Source: Gemmatimonadota bacterium (GTDB lineage: Bacteria > Gemmatimonadota > Gemmatimonadetes > Gemmatimonadales > Gemmatimonadaceae). From it: DNA of 64,000 nt. The DNA lies in contig JARIFA010000005.1 of the NCBI GenBank assembly GCA_031127075.1, forward strand, positions 1 through 64,000, given 5' to 3'. The notes below the pieces were generated by a model. That model was not told the origin of the DNA, searched no databases, and saw nothing but the letters and a program-made list of their open reading frames with translations. The first letter of the stretch is position 1; every line of letters begins with the position of its first letter. Positions 18,902 to 27,369 of the stretch are shown here, in pieces. The translations under genes and the position numbers were made by a program.

Positions 18902-21178
18902 TCAGCCGCCTGAGCCGATCTGCTTGGTGTACTTGATCGTCAGCGACCGCGCGACCGGCTCCCGCCACCGCGTGAAGCTGTCCGCCTGCTCCCCATCATT
19001 AAATACGATGAACAGCCCGGTCCCGGCCGTGTTCAGCCAAGCGAACCGGAGATTCGCCGTGAAGATCTCCGCCTGATTGTTGTACTGCGTCAGCGTCTGT
19101 ACGAAGATACGGGGCGTGAAGAAGTACGCGAACTTCACCCCGATCAGCTGCCGGATGAAATCCCCCTGCGGCAGGTCCACGTCCTGATAGTCGAGCGTCA
19201 GGGACGACGAGATCGAGGCCCCCCGACGCGCGGTGAAGGTCACGTTCCCCCCCGACCGCGTTCCACTGTAGAACTCCCCGGACTCGAGCCGCGCGAGGAA
19301 CGAGAGCGGCGCGCTCGGGTCGGTCCCCCAATCGATCCCCGGGAGCGCGAACCGATACTGCCCCGCCGGGAGCACCACCCCGGGGGCGATGGTGAAGGGC
19401 GCCTGCAGCCCCTCCGTGTACACGTTGATGTCCGGCCCGAATCGGGCGCCGCTGTTGAACTCGGCCTCTGTCAGGTCGATGTGCGCCCACGACGACTGCA
19501 GGAAGCCATCGGTGCCCACGTAGCGCCGGAGCGAGATGTGCGGGTTCCACTGCCGCACCCGCGTCCACTTGGGACTCCGGACGAGCCGCATCAGCATCAG
19601 CTCGTCGAACCGATACCCGGCGGGCCGCCCCATGAAGCCGACCTCGGGGTTGAACGCCTCCCCCACCTGCAGCACACGCGCCGAGTGATTCCAGTCGCGC
19701 GTCTGGAACGCCACCCGGCTGCTCCACGACCAGGGATCCCCCGCGCGCCCCGGTGTCTCGGATCGTCCGACCCAGGCATCGGCCGTCCAATCCTGCCCGA
19801 TCCCGACGCGCGCATCCGCACCGATCACCCGGTTGTAGTTGCCGCCATCGGCCGTGCTCTGCCGCTGCACGGCGATCACCCCCACACGCGACCGCGCCGA
19901 GATCTCCTTCAGCACACGCGCCACGGAGTATGAGTTCCCCGCCGTCGCCCCCACATCGTCCGTCACCATCTGCAGCGCGCCCACGGTGAGCCCGCCGATC
20001 CGCCCGGTGAGGCGTCCACCGCCGAGGATGGGCTGCGGCTGCCCCGTCGCGGCATCGATCCCGATGCGCCGCGTGAAGAAGAGATCCACCGCCTGCGGCG
20101 TCCCCGCCGAGAAGACCCCAGCGTTCTCGAGGAAGAAGGGGCGCTTCTCAGGGAAGAAGAGGGGGAAGCGCGTCAGGTTCGTGCGCTGCTCGTCCACCTC
20201 CACCTGCGCGAAGTCGGTGTTGTACGTGAGGTCGAGCGTCAGGCTCGGCGTGATCCCGTACTTGGCGTCGACGCCGAACTCCGCGATTCCACGATAGGCG
20301 TTCTGCGTGGCGAAGTTCCGCGACGTGCTCCCGAGCGAATACGGCGTCACCGTCGCGATCCGCTGCGCGGGGACGGCGAGCCCCTCGAGCATCCCCGCCT
20401 GCGAGAGGCGGTTGATGCTGAACTGCCGCGAGACGCGACTCCAGAGCGCCTCCTCGTTCCGGCGGCGGATGCCGCGCATGATGTTGAGCCCCCAAGTCTG
20501 CACATCGCCGCCACCATACCGGATGGTGGAGAAGGGGATCCGGAACTCAGCGTACCAGCCGAGGGAGTCCTGCGAGGTACGCACGGTCCAGCTCGCGTCC
20601 CAGTTCACGTTGATGCCGCCGAGGGCGCCGGCTTGCGCGCGGTTCTGCCCACCGGCGAAGACGCCGCCCCCCTCGCCCTCGCGGATGATCTGTTCGTCGT
20701 GCTCGATCCCCGACGGCGTGGTACCGAAGAGGAAGCCGTTCTGGCGGTCGTGGTAGGTGTCGAGGATGAAGGCGAAGTAGTCGCTGTTCGTCAGCGTGAC
20801 GTCGCGAATCTTCTCGCTCGGCACGATGAGCTGCGGCTCACGGTCGTAGAGCCAGGCGCCGACATAGAGCGCCTCACCGTCGGTGAGGATGCGTACCTCG
20901 GTGCGCTCGGTGACGGGGGTCCCCTCGAGGGGCTCGCGCTGCACAAAGTCGGTGAAGAGCGCCCCCTCGCGCCAGATGGCGTCGTCGAGGCGGCCATCGA
21001 GGGTCGGCGCGGTGCGGACGACGGTGGCGCGGCCGATGCGGCCCGAGCCGCTGGTCGTGGGGACGTTCATCGACTGCGCGGAGAGCACGCCGGCGCCGGC
21101 GAGCGTGAGGAACACCCCCAGCGCGATGGCGCGGCGGTACGGACGATACAGGGCGGCGACAGCGGTGGCAGCGGGCAC
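18902..21178 (-). CDS. DUF5916 outer-membrane protein with CBM9-like N-terminus
   Basis: About 758 residues. A signal peptide (ALGVFLTLAGAGVLSAQ) is followed by a carbohydrate-binding family-9-like region at about 45-200 (APTLDGRLDDAIWREGALFTDF, YVGAWLYDREP), then a long barrel with the DUF5916 hallmark FPLFFPEKRPFFLENAGVF. The C-terminus ends in strands typical of outer-membrane proteins. Function is not known; family members occur widely in Bacteroidetes and Gemmatimonadota and may bind glycans or peptides. There is no good ATG; GTG 21178 is chosen since it leaves a proper signal peptide, with no clear ribosome site, so the start is uncertain. Confidence 0.85.
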   Translation of the reverse strand: MPAATAVAALYRPYRRAIALGVFLTLAGAGVLSAQSMNVPTTSGSGRIGRATVVRTAPTLDGRLDDAIWREGALFTDFVQREPLEGTPVTERTEVRILTDGEALYVGAWLYDREPQLIVPSEKIRDVTLTNSDYFAFILDTYHDRQNGFLFGTTPSGIEHDEQIIREGEGGGVFAGGQNRAQAGALGGINVNWDASWTVRTSQDSLGWYAEFRIPFSTIRYGGGDVQTWGLNIMRGIRRRNEEALWSRVSRQFSINRLSQAGMLEGLAVPAQRIATVTPYSLGSTSRNFATQNAYRGIAEFGVDAKYGITPSLTLDLTYNTDFAQVEVDEQRTNLTRFPLFFPEKRPFFLENAGVFSAGTPQAVDLFFTRRIGIDAATGQPQPILGGGRLTGRIGGLTVGALQMVTDDVGATAGNSYSVARVLKEISARSRVGVIAVQRQSTADGGNYNRVIGADARVGIGQDWTADAWVGRSETPGRAGDPWSWSSRVAFQTRDWNHSARVLQVGEAFNPEVGFMGRPAGYRFDELMLMRLVRSPKWTRVRQWNPHISLRRYVGTDGFLQSSWAHIDLTEAEFNSGARFGPDINVYTEGLQAPFTIAPGVVLPAGQYRFALPGIDWGTDPSAPLSFLARLESGEFYSGTRSGGNVTFTARRGASISSSLTLDYQDVDLPQGDFIRQLIGVKFAYFFTPRIFVQTLTQYNNQAEIFTANLRFAWLNTAGTGLFIVFNDGEQADSFTRWREPVARSLTIKYTKQIGSGG

Positions 21179-21319
21179 GAGCGGCGGGGCGCGGGTGGAT
21201 GAGCGGGCGTGGAACGTGGGAAGGTGCGGATTCTGGGCGGATGACGCTACCGGAACCCCGACGTGCGCTCCACGAAATGCCTGACGCACACGCCCCACCC
21301 ATCGTTGCACCTTGGCCTC

Positions 21320-21883
21320 ATGCGCCCCCTCTCCCTCCTCCTGCTCGCCGGCGGACTCGCTGCCTGCGGCCCCTCCATCCGCTACGAGCGCGCGCCGGAT
21401 CGGGTCGTTCCCGCGGATGCGCGATGGGCCTGGAGTCCGCCCGACTCCGATGGCTATCCGGTGACCGCGGGCGGGACGGCCGTCCCGGACACCATCGATC
21501 GGGCGATCGCCGATGCCATCGAGAACGAGCTCGTCGCGCGGCGCTTCCAGCGCACGACGCCGGAGCTCGCCGAGTTCCTCGTCCACTACCACCTCGCCCG
21601 TCGGGCGCGCGTGGATACCCTCCCGCCGCGTGACGACACGGCCTGCCCGCCGGGCTGCACGCGGCGCTGGGATCCGTGGTGGTGGTACGGGACGCCGGAG
21701 GAGATCGAGTCCCGCACGGTCCGGTGGGACGAGGGGACGCTCGTCATCGACGCGGTGACGCCGGACGGGAAGATTGTCCTCTGGCGCGGCGTGATGTCGG
21801 CCGAGGTGAGCGAGCGGACGATGCGGGAGGCAGGGCCGGCGATCCGCGACGGGGTGAAGCGGGTGCTGCGGGGGTTTCCGTGA
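21320..21883 (+). CDS. DUF4136-type lipoprotein
   Basis: 187 residues. MRPLSLLLLAGGLAAC gives a clear lipobox with Cys16. The body has the DUF4136 layout: ARWAWSPPDSDGYPV, DRAIADAIENELVARRFQ, DFLVHYHL-like strand (EFLVHYHLA), then GTLVIDAVTPDGKIVLWRG and VKRVLRGFP. The function of this family is unknown; it is often found as small outer-membrane lipoproteins. A hairpin of heptameric repeats begins right at its stop. The divergent DUF5916 gene lies 141 bases away. Confidence 0.85.
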   Translation: MRPLSLLLLAGGLAACGPSIRYERAPDRVVPADARWAWSPPDSDGYPVTAGGTAVPDTIDRAIADAIENELVARRFQRTTPELAEFLVHYHLARRARVDTLPPRDDTACPPGCTRRWDPWWWYGTPEEIESRTVRWDEGTLVIDAVTPDGKIVLWRGVMSAEVSERTMREAGPAIRDGVKRVLRGFP

Positions 21884-21956
21884 AGGTTGAAGGTTGAAGG
21901 CTGAAGGCTGAAGCGGGCCGTCGTTCGCCTTCAGCCTTCAGCCTCTAGCCTTTAGC
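21883..21956. repeat. Facing heptamer arrays forming a hairpin
   Basis: Four GGTTGAA or GGCTGAA units (21883-21913) face GCCTTCA-type units (21927-21956). A perfect 15-bp stem joins 21899-21913 with 21929-21943, with a 15-base loop. It starts at the stop codon of the lipoprotein gene and could end its transcript, although no T-run follows. The same unit recurs at 30321 and 36124. Confidence 0.85.
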
Positions 21957-22020
21957 TCATCGCCCGGCGTAGGTTCTGGCGGTCTCCCGCTGGTCCCTCC
22001 CCCCTGCGTCGAGGTTTCGG

Positions 22021-22740
22021 ATGCCCGTTCCGACCCCGCCCGCCGCGCGCCGCAGTTCCCGATGGTCCGGCGTCGCCCTCCTCCTCGTCTCGACTGCGTT
22101 GACTGCCGGCGCGCAGCTCCCCGCCGGCACCCGTGCCGGTGAGTGGCAGGATCTCCTCGCCGGCGGCGCCGCCCGGCACTGGCGGGAGTACCGGCAGGAG
22201 ACGCTCCCCGCCGGCTGGCAGTACGATGCCGCCACCAACACCCTGACGCGGCGGAGCGGGAAGGACATCATCACCCGCGAGCAGTACGGCGACTTCGAGC
22301 TCGAGCTCGAATGGCAGGTCGGCCCCAAGGGGAACAGCGGAATCTTCTACCGCGCGACCGAATCGACCGACGTGATCTACGAGAACGCGACGGAGATGCA
22401 GGTCCTCGACAACGCGGGGCACCGCGACGGCGCGAGCCCCCTCACCTCCGCGGGCGCCAACTACGCGCTCTACGCCCCGGTTCGCGACGTCTCGCGACCG
22501 GCCGGCGAGTGGAACCGGGTCCGCATCGTCGCCGTCGGCCCGCACGTGGAGCACTGGCTCAACGACGTGAAGATCCTCGAGTACGAGGCGTGGACGCCGG
22601 AGTGGACGGCGAAGGTGAAGGCCTCGAAGTTCGACCAGTGGCCGCCGTATGGGCTCGCGCGGCGCGGGCATATCGGCCTGCAGGAGCACGGCGACGTGGT
22701 CTCGTTCCGCAACATCCGCATCCGGGAGCTGGCACGATGA
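22021..22740 (+). CDS. Secreted DUF1080 (3-keto-disaccharide hydrolase-like) protein
   Basis: 239 residues. A signal peptide ([16 protein letters not shown]) is followed by one DUF1080/PF06439 domain: [45 protein letters not shown] and [20 protein letters not shown], ending in [20 protein letters not shown]. This jelly-roll fold is found in enzymes that cleave 3-keto-glycosides, and is common near sugar oxidoreductases. It is the first of a run followed by an MFS transporter (ATGA overlap), a Gfo/Idh/MocA protein and CutC. This supports hydrolysis of oxidised sugars in the periplasm before uptake. Confidence 0.88.
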   Translation: MPVPTPPAARRSSRWSGVALLLVSTALTAGAQLPAGTRAGEWQDLLAGGAARHWREYRQETLPAGWQYDAATNTLTRRSGKDIITREQYGDFELELEWQVGPKGNSGIFYRATESTDVIYENATEMQVLDNAGHRDGASPLTSAGANYALYAPVRDVSRPAGEWNRVRIVAVGPHVEHWLNDVKILEYEAWTPEWTAKVKASKFDQWPPYGLARRGHIGLQEHGDVVSFRNIRIRELAR

Positions 22741-23948
22741 AAGCCAAACTCGGTGCGATGATGTTCCTCCAGTACTTCATCTGGGGGGTCTGGTTCGTCA
22801 CGATGGGGACCTACCTCGGGCAGACGCTCGGGTTCGACGACCAGCAGATCGGCCTCGCCTACGGCGCCACCGCGATCGCGGCGCTCGTCTCCCCCTTCTT
22901 CATCGGGGCCGTCGCCGACCGCTACGTGCACAGCGAGAAGCTCCTCGCGGCGCTGCACCTCGCCGGCGCGGCGGTGATGTGGATGGTCTCGCGGCAGGCG
23001 TCGTTCGACACCTTCTACCCGCTGCTGATCGTCTACGCGCTCTGCTTCATGCCGACGCTCTCCCTGACCAACGCAATCTCGTTCTATCACGTGAAGGACG
23101 CGGCGAAGGAGTTCCCACTCATCCGCGTGCTCGGCACGATCGGGTGGATCGCCGCAGGGATCCTCGTCGGCAAAGTCCTCAAGGCCGACAAGTCGGCGCT
23201 CCCGATGCAGCTCGCCGCCGGCGCCAGCGCGGTGATGGGGCTCTTCGCCCTCGCCCTCCCGGCGACGCCCCCCACCGCGGCGGGCCGCGCCTTCTCGGTG
23301 CGCGACGCGCTCGGCCTCGACGCGCTCCAGCTCCTCCGGCACCGCGACTTCCTCGTCTTCACGCTGGGGAGCTTCCTCCTCTGCATCCCGCTCCAGTTCT
23401 ACTACACCTTCACCAACCCCTTCCTGAACGAGATCGGGGCGCCGGAGCCGGCGTTCATCCAGACCTTCGGGCAGATGAGCGAGATCGGCTTCATGGTCGT
23501 GCTCCCCGTCCTGATGTCGCGGTTCGGCATCAAGGGGATCATGCTCGGCGGGATGGCGGCGTGGGCGCTGCGCTACTTCGCCTTCGGTGCCGGCGACGCG
23601 GGGCAGGGGATGTGGCTCATCTACGCCGGCATCCTCCTGCACGGCGTCTGCTACGACTTCTTCTTCGTCGGCGGGCAGATCTACACCGACCAGCGCGCCG
23701 GTGCGTCGATCCGCGGCGCGGCGCAGGGGTTCATCAACTTCGTCACCAACGGCCTCGGGTACTTCGTCGGCGCCTTCGTCTCGGGCCGCGTGGTGAACCA
23801 GTACGCGAGCGTCGACCCCGTCACCGGGACGACGGTCCACGACTGGGCTCGCATCTGGCCGATCCCCGCCTACGGGGCCCTCGCCGTCCTGCTCCTCTTC
23901 GCGCTCACCTTCTCGGCCAAGGACGCGAACGCGTCCGCGGCCCGCTGA
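22737..23948 (+). CDS. Nucleoside:H+ symporter-type MFS transporter
   Basis: 403 residues with 12 predicted membrane helices. The N-terminus [24 protein letters not shown] and the motif [10 protein letters not shown] match the NupG/XapB nucleoside proton symporter family (PF03825). Its ATG overlaps the TGA of the DUF1080 gene (ATGA), so translation is coupled. In this kind of neighbourhood these carriers sit next to Gfo/Idh/MocA and DUF1080 genes, and may import sugars or sugar derivatives rather than nucleosides; that is inference. Confidence 0.88.
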   Translation: MKAKLGAMMFLQYFIWGVWFVTMGTYLGQTLGFDDQQIGLAYGATAIAALVSPFFIGAVADRYVHSEKLLAALHLAGAAVMWMVSRQASFDTFYPLLIVYALCFMPTLSLTNAISFYHVKDAAKEFPLIRVLGTIGWIAAGILVGKVLKADKSALPMQLAAGASAVMGLFALALPATPPTAAGRAFSVRDALGLDALQLLRHRDFLVFTLGSFLLCIPLQFYYTFTNPFLNEIGAPEPAFIQTFGQMSEIGFMVVLPVLMSRFGIKGIMLGGMAAWALRYFAFGAGDAGQGMWLIYAGILLHGVCYDFFFVGGQIYTDQRAGASIRGAAQGFINFVTNGLGYFVGAFVSGRVVNQYASVDPVTGTTVHDWARIWPIPAYGALAVLLLFALTFSAKDANASAAR

Positions 23949-23961
23949 TTCGGAGATCCTG

Positions 23962-25299
23962 ATGACCCCACTCGATCGTCGTCGTTTCGTCGGCGGGATG
24001 GCCGCCGCCGGTGCCGTGGCCGCGATGCCGCGTGCCCTCCACGCCCTCGCTGACACCCCGGTGCAGCCCAACCAGAAGCTGCGCGTCGCCTGCATCGGCG
24101 TCGGCGGGATGGGCTTCAGCGATGTGCGCGGGATGGCGGACGAGCAGCTCGTCGCCTTCGCCGACTGCGACTGGCGCTCCGCGGAGCGCGCCTTCCGCAC
24201 CTGGCCGACGGTCCGGCGCTACAAGGACTTCCGCGAGATGCTCGAGAAGGAGGCCAACAACATCGATGCGGTCACCGTCTCGACGCCTGACCACGTGCAC
24301 GGCGCTGCGGCGATGATGGCGCTCAAGATGGGGAAGCACGTGTACTGTCAGAAGCCGCTCGCCCGCACCATCGGCGAGGTGCGCGCGCTCAAGACCGAGG
24401 CGGCACGCCGCCCGCGACAGGCCACGCAGATGGGGAACCAGGGGCACAGCGCCGAGGGGATCCGCCTCATCCGGGAGTGGGTGGAGGCGGGGCTCATCGG
24501 CCCGGTGCGCCGCGTGGAGTACTGGACCAACCGGCCGATCTGGCCGCAGGCGGTCAACCGCAGCACGCAGGCGCACAACGTGCCGGAGACGATGGACTGG
24601 AACCTCTGGCTCGGTCCTGCGGCGATGCGGCCGTACAATCCGTCGTATGCGCCGTTCAACTGGCGCGGCTGGCTCGATTTCGGCACCGGCGCGATGGGCG
24701 ATATGGCCTGCCACCTGATGGACGCCGCCTACTGGACGCTCGGGCTCAAGTATCCGTCGAAGATCATCCCGGAGAGCACGCTCCTCTACAGCGAGAGCTT
24801 CCCGGCGGCGGAGCGGATCACGTATGAGTTCCCGGCGATCGGGAACCGTCCGGCGGTGACGCTCGTCTGGCGCGACGGCTCGATCTTCCCGCCGGCGCCC
24901 GAGGGGTGGCCGGCGGACCAGGATTGGCCGTTCGACCGCGAGGGCGGACAGGTCTGGATCGGCGACAAGGGGATGATCCTCGCAGGGACGTACGCCGAGA
25001 ACCCGCGGCTCCTCGACACGAAGGTCGCCGCGGAGGTCGCGGCGCGTCCGGTGCCGCCGAAGTACGCGCGGACGCGCGGCGTCTACCAGGAGTTCATCAC
25101 CGCCTGCAAGACGGGTGGGCAGGGGGGGAGCGACTTCGCCGGCTACGCGGGCCCGATGACGGAGATGATCCTCATCGGCGTGCTCGCGGTGCGGATGGGG
25201 CGGACGCTGGAGATGAACCCCGACACGGGGGCGATCACGAATGCGACGCCGCCGAGCGAGTGGGTGACACCGACGTTCCGGAGTGGGTGGTCGCTCTGA
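23962..25299 (+). CDS. Tat-exported Gfo/Idh/MocA oxidoreductase
   Basis: 445 residues. The twin-arginine signal DRRRFVGGMAAAGAVAA is followed by an NAD(P)-binding Rossmann domain (RVACIGVGGMG) and the family's catalytic EKP-like site as QKPLA in YCQKPLARTI. The second domain holds YWTNRPIWPQ, MDWNLWLGPA and GAMGDMACHLMD. Exported members of this family bring their own tightly bound NAD cofactor. GGAG lies 6 bases before ATG. Position after the DUF1080 and transporter genes suggests redox chemistry at C3 of a sugar; the glutamate normally seen in EKP is replaced by glutamine here, as in related secreted members. Confidence 0.88.
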   Translation: MTPLDRRRFVGGMAAAGAVAAMPRALHALADTPVQPNQKLRVACIGVGGMGFSDVRGMADEQLVAFADCDWRSAERAFRTWPTVRRYKDFREMLEKEANNIDAVTVSTPDHVHGAAAMMALKMGKHVYCQKPLARTIGEVRALKTEAARRPRQATQMGNQGHSAEGIRLIREWVEAGLIGPVRRVEYWTNRPIWPQAVNRSTQAHNVPETMDWNLWLGPAAMRPYNPSYAPFNWRGWLDFGTGAMGDMACHLMDAAYWTLGLKYPSKIIPESTLLYSESFPAAERITYEFPAIGNRPAVTLVWRDGSIFPPAPEGWPADQDWPFDREGGQVWIGDKGMILAGTYAENPRLLDTKVAAEVAARPVPPKYARTRGVYQEFITACKTGGQGGSDFAGYAGPMTEMILIGVLAVRMGRTLEMNPDTGAITNATPPSEWVTPTFRSGWSL

Positions 25300-25955
25300 T
25301 CGTCGAAGCGTATGTGGATCAGCTCGAGACCGCCGTCGCCGCGGCGGCGAACGGCGCGGGGCGGCTCGAGCTCTGTGGCCCGGGGGAGGGAGGTCTCACA
25401 CCATCGCCGGAGCTCCTCGCCTCGGTGATGGGTGCGGTCACGATTCCGGTGCACGTGATGATCCGCCCGCGCACCGGGGACTTCGTCTACACCGACGCGG
25501 AGTTCGCGCGGATGTGTGACGAGGTCGCGATGGCGAAGGCGGCTGGGGCGGCGGGGATCGTCTTCGGGATCTCGCGTCCGGACGGCACGCTCGATCTGCC
25601 CCGGATGGCGGCGCTCATCGCCGAGGCGCGTCCGCTGCGCATCGGGATCCACCGGGCTTTCGACGGGACGCCCGATCCTTACATGGCGCTCGACCAACTC
25701 ATCGCGCTCGGCGCCGACGTGATCCTCGCGGCGGGGCACGCGGCGACGGCGGAGGAGGGAATCCCCTGTCTGGCCCGGCTGCACGCGCAGGCGGCGGGCC
25801 GGACCGTAATCATGCCGGGGGGGAGTGTCCGAGCGCACAACGTGCAGCGCATCCTACGCTACACGGGCGTACACGAGGTGCACGCCCGTGCGTCGGATCC
25901 TGCGGTGTTCGCCGCGCTCGTGCGCGCGGCGACCCAGCCCGAATACCGGCCCTAG
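25287..25955 (+). CDS. cutC: CutC family protein
   Basis: 222 residues, about the usual size. It is a TIM barrel of the CutC family: ALIVEAYVDQLETAVAAAANGAGRLELC at the start, IPVHVMIRPRTGDFVYTD, GIVFGISRPDGTLD, IHRAFDGTPDPY and IMPGGSVRAHNV at the end. CutC was linked to copper homeostasis in E. coli but the true reaction is not known. The start lies inside the end of the previous gene: GTG 25287 overlaps by 13 bases; a CTG at 25296 would give a 4-base CTGA overlap. No other start is available. It ends the sugar run on this strand. Confidence 0.88.
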   Translation: MVALIVEAYVDQLETAVAAAANGAGRLELCGPGEGGLTPSPELLASVMGAVTIPVHVMIRPRTGDFVYTDAEFARMCDEVAMAKAAGAAGIVFGISRPDGTLDLPRMAALIAEARPLRIGIHRAFDGTPDPYMALDQLIALGADVILAAGHAATAEEGIPCLARLHAQAAGRTVIMPGGSVRAHNVQRILRYTGVHEVHARASDPAVFAALVRAATQPEYRP

Positions 25956-25971
25956 CGCCGGCCCTCGGCGC
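25955..25971. terminator. Short hairpin between convergent genes
   Basis: GCGCCG at 25955-25960 pairs with CGGCGC at 25966-25971 across a 5-base loop, right at the stop of cutC and before the stop of the converging oxidoreductase gene. Extra CCGG-rich sequence around it may lengthen the stem. No T-run. Confidence 0.4.
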
Positions 25972-25982
25972 CGGCCGTCAGC

Positions 25983-27215
25983 TCAGGGCTTCCAGGTCCC
26001 CTTCGCCACCGCCGGCACGAACTTCTCGATCCCCTTCCCGGGGTACGCCACGGTGCGACCGGTCTCGGCGCTCTGGTACGCCGTCATCAGCATCTTCACG
26101 ACCTCGACGCCGTCGTCGAAGGTGAGCATCGGCTGCTCCTTCCCGAGGAAGGCCCGCACGAAGTGGCGGTCCTCGCCGGTGTAGCCGTACGCGAGGTACT
26201 CCTCGGGCACGACGGGCATCACCCCCTGCTCGGCGTTCTGCTTCTCCACGAGGTCCTCCCCCGCGCGGCCGGTGACCTCACGCGAGAAGAAGAGCTGCAG
26301 GCCGCTGTCGAGGGAGTTCCACTTCATCGAGTACTCCGGGCCGAGGAGCTCCGCCGAGAGGCGCAGCCCCGCACCGACGAAGCTCCAGCTCGTCGTCGCC
26401 TCACCGATGACCTTCTGGCCGTCGGCGGTCTCGAACTCGATCATCACGCTCGCGAAGTCCTCGCTCGGCCGCTTGGTGTAGTCGGCCTGCATCGTCGCCT
26501 TGAGCTTCTTGGCGTAGGCGGGGCGAGACCACTTGAGCGAGGCGATGTGCCCGGTCACGCGGACGGGCTTCACGGTACTGAGCGGCTTCCCCGGCTCGGT
26601 GAGCAGGTGCCGCACGAGGAGCGCCGAGTGGCACATCATGTCGTTGAGCACGCCGCCGCCCTGGAGGGCGCCGTTCCAGAACCAGGGCATATGTGGCCCC
26701 GCGTGCTCCTCACCGGCACGGGCGAGGTAGGGGCGGCCGGTGGTGGCCGCGCCACGCGCCCAGAGGAGCTTCTTCCCGGCTTCGACGTGCGGCGCGAAGA
26801 GCTGGTTCTCGAGGTAGCCGGTCATCAGGCCGACACTCTTCGCGAGCCGTGCGACCTCCTTGGCCTCAGCGACGTTACGGGCGAGAGGCTTCTCGCAGGC
26901 GATGCCGCGGAGGGTGCCGCGCCCCTTCTTGATCGCGTGGACGATCTCCTCGACGTTCTCGATGCGGGCCTGATTGGGGCCGCAGAGCCAGAGGGCGTCG
27001 ATCGCTGGGTCGGCGACCATATCGCCGATGCTCTTGTAGGCCTTGGCCGCGCCGACGTCGAGCGAGCGGGCGAGCTGGGCCGCGGAGGCGGCGTTCTTCG
27101 GGTTAGGCGACCAGACACCGAGGACGTCGGCGTCACGGACGCCCTGCCAGGCCTGGATGTGGAAGCGGGTGTTGAAGCCGGAACCGATGAAGCCGACGCC
27201 AAGCTTGGGGGACAT
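25983..27215 (-). CDS. Gfo/Idh/MocA family oxidoreductase
   Basis: 410 residues, no signal peptide, so cytoplasmic. The Rossmann start is KLGVGFIGSGFNTRFHIQAW, and the catalytic EKP is present in IACEKPLARN. The second domain has GGGVLNDMMCHSALLVRHLL, where the His is the usual acid/base. Length fits the dehydrogenase branch acting on inositol or hexose derivatives. Unlike the exported member at 23962 it keeps the EKP glutamate. It is likely the cytoplasmic partner for imported oxidised sugars, though the substrate cannot be told. The start ATG is followed upstream by the GGGGTCA repeat array, with no clear ribosome site visible. Confidence 0.88.
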   Translation of the reverse strand: MSPKLGVGFIGSGFNTRFHIQAWQGVRDADVLGVWSPNPKNAASAAQLARSLDVGAAKAYKSIGDMVADPAIDALWLCGPNQARIENVEEIVHAIKKGRGTLRGIACEKPLARNVAEAKEVARLAKSVGLMTGYLENQLFAPHVEAGKKLLWARGAATTGRPYLARAGEEHAGPHMPWFWNGALQGGGVLNDMMCHSALLVRHLLTEPGKPLSTVKPVRVTGHIASLKWSRPAYAKKLKATMQADYTKRPSEDFASVMIEFETADGQKVIGEATTSWSFVGAGLRLSAELLGPEYSMKWNSLDSGLQLFFSREVTGRAGEDLVEKQNAEQGVMPVVPEEYLAYGYTGEDRHFVRAFLGKEQPMLTFDDGVEVVKMLMTAYQSAETGRTVAYPGKGIEKFVPAVAKGTWKP

Positions 27216-27354
27216 GAGGGGTCAGGGGTCAGGGGTCAGGTCGCAGGTGACGGGTCAGGCTCGACGCCACGGAGAGATAGCTGCCAGATGGGGCGCTCAC
27301 CAGCGCTCAGGCCACCGTCCGACCCGCCGATTTCTGACCCCTGGCCCCTGACCC
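27216..27354. repeat. Facing GGGGTCA and TGACCCC arrays
   Basis: Three perfect GGGGTCA heptamers at 27218-27238, followed by looser copies to 27258, face TGACCCC-type units at 27335-27354. Twenty bases pair with one mismatch (27219-27238 with 27335-27354) across a 96-base loop. The pair fills most of the gap between the start of the oxidoreductase gene and the stop of the upstream outer-membrane protein gene, both on the minus strand. Confidence 0.85.
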
Positions 27355-27369
27355 GCCGGCCCCCGGCTC

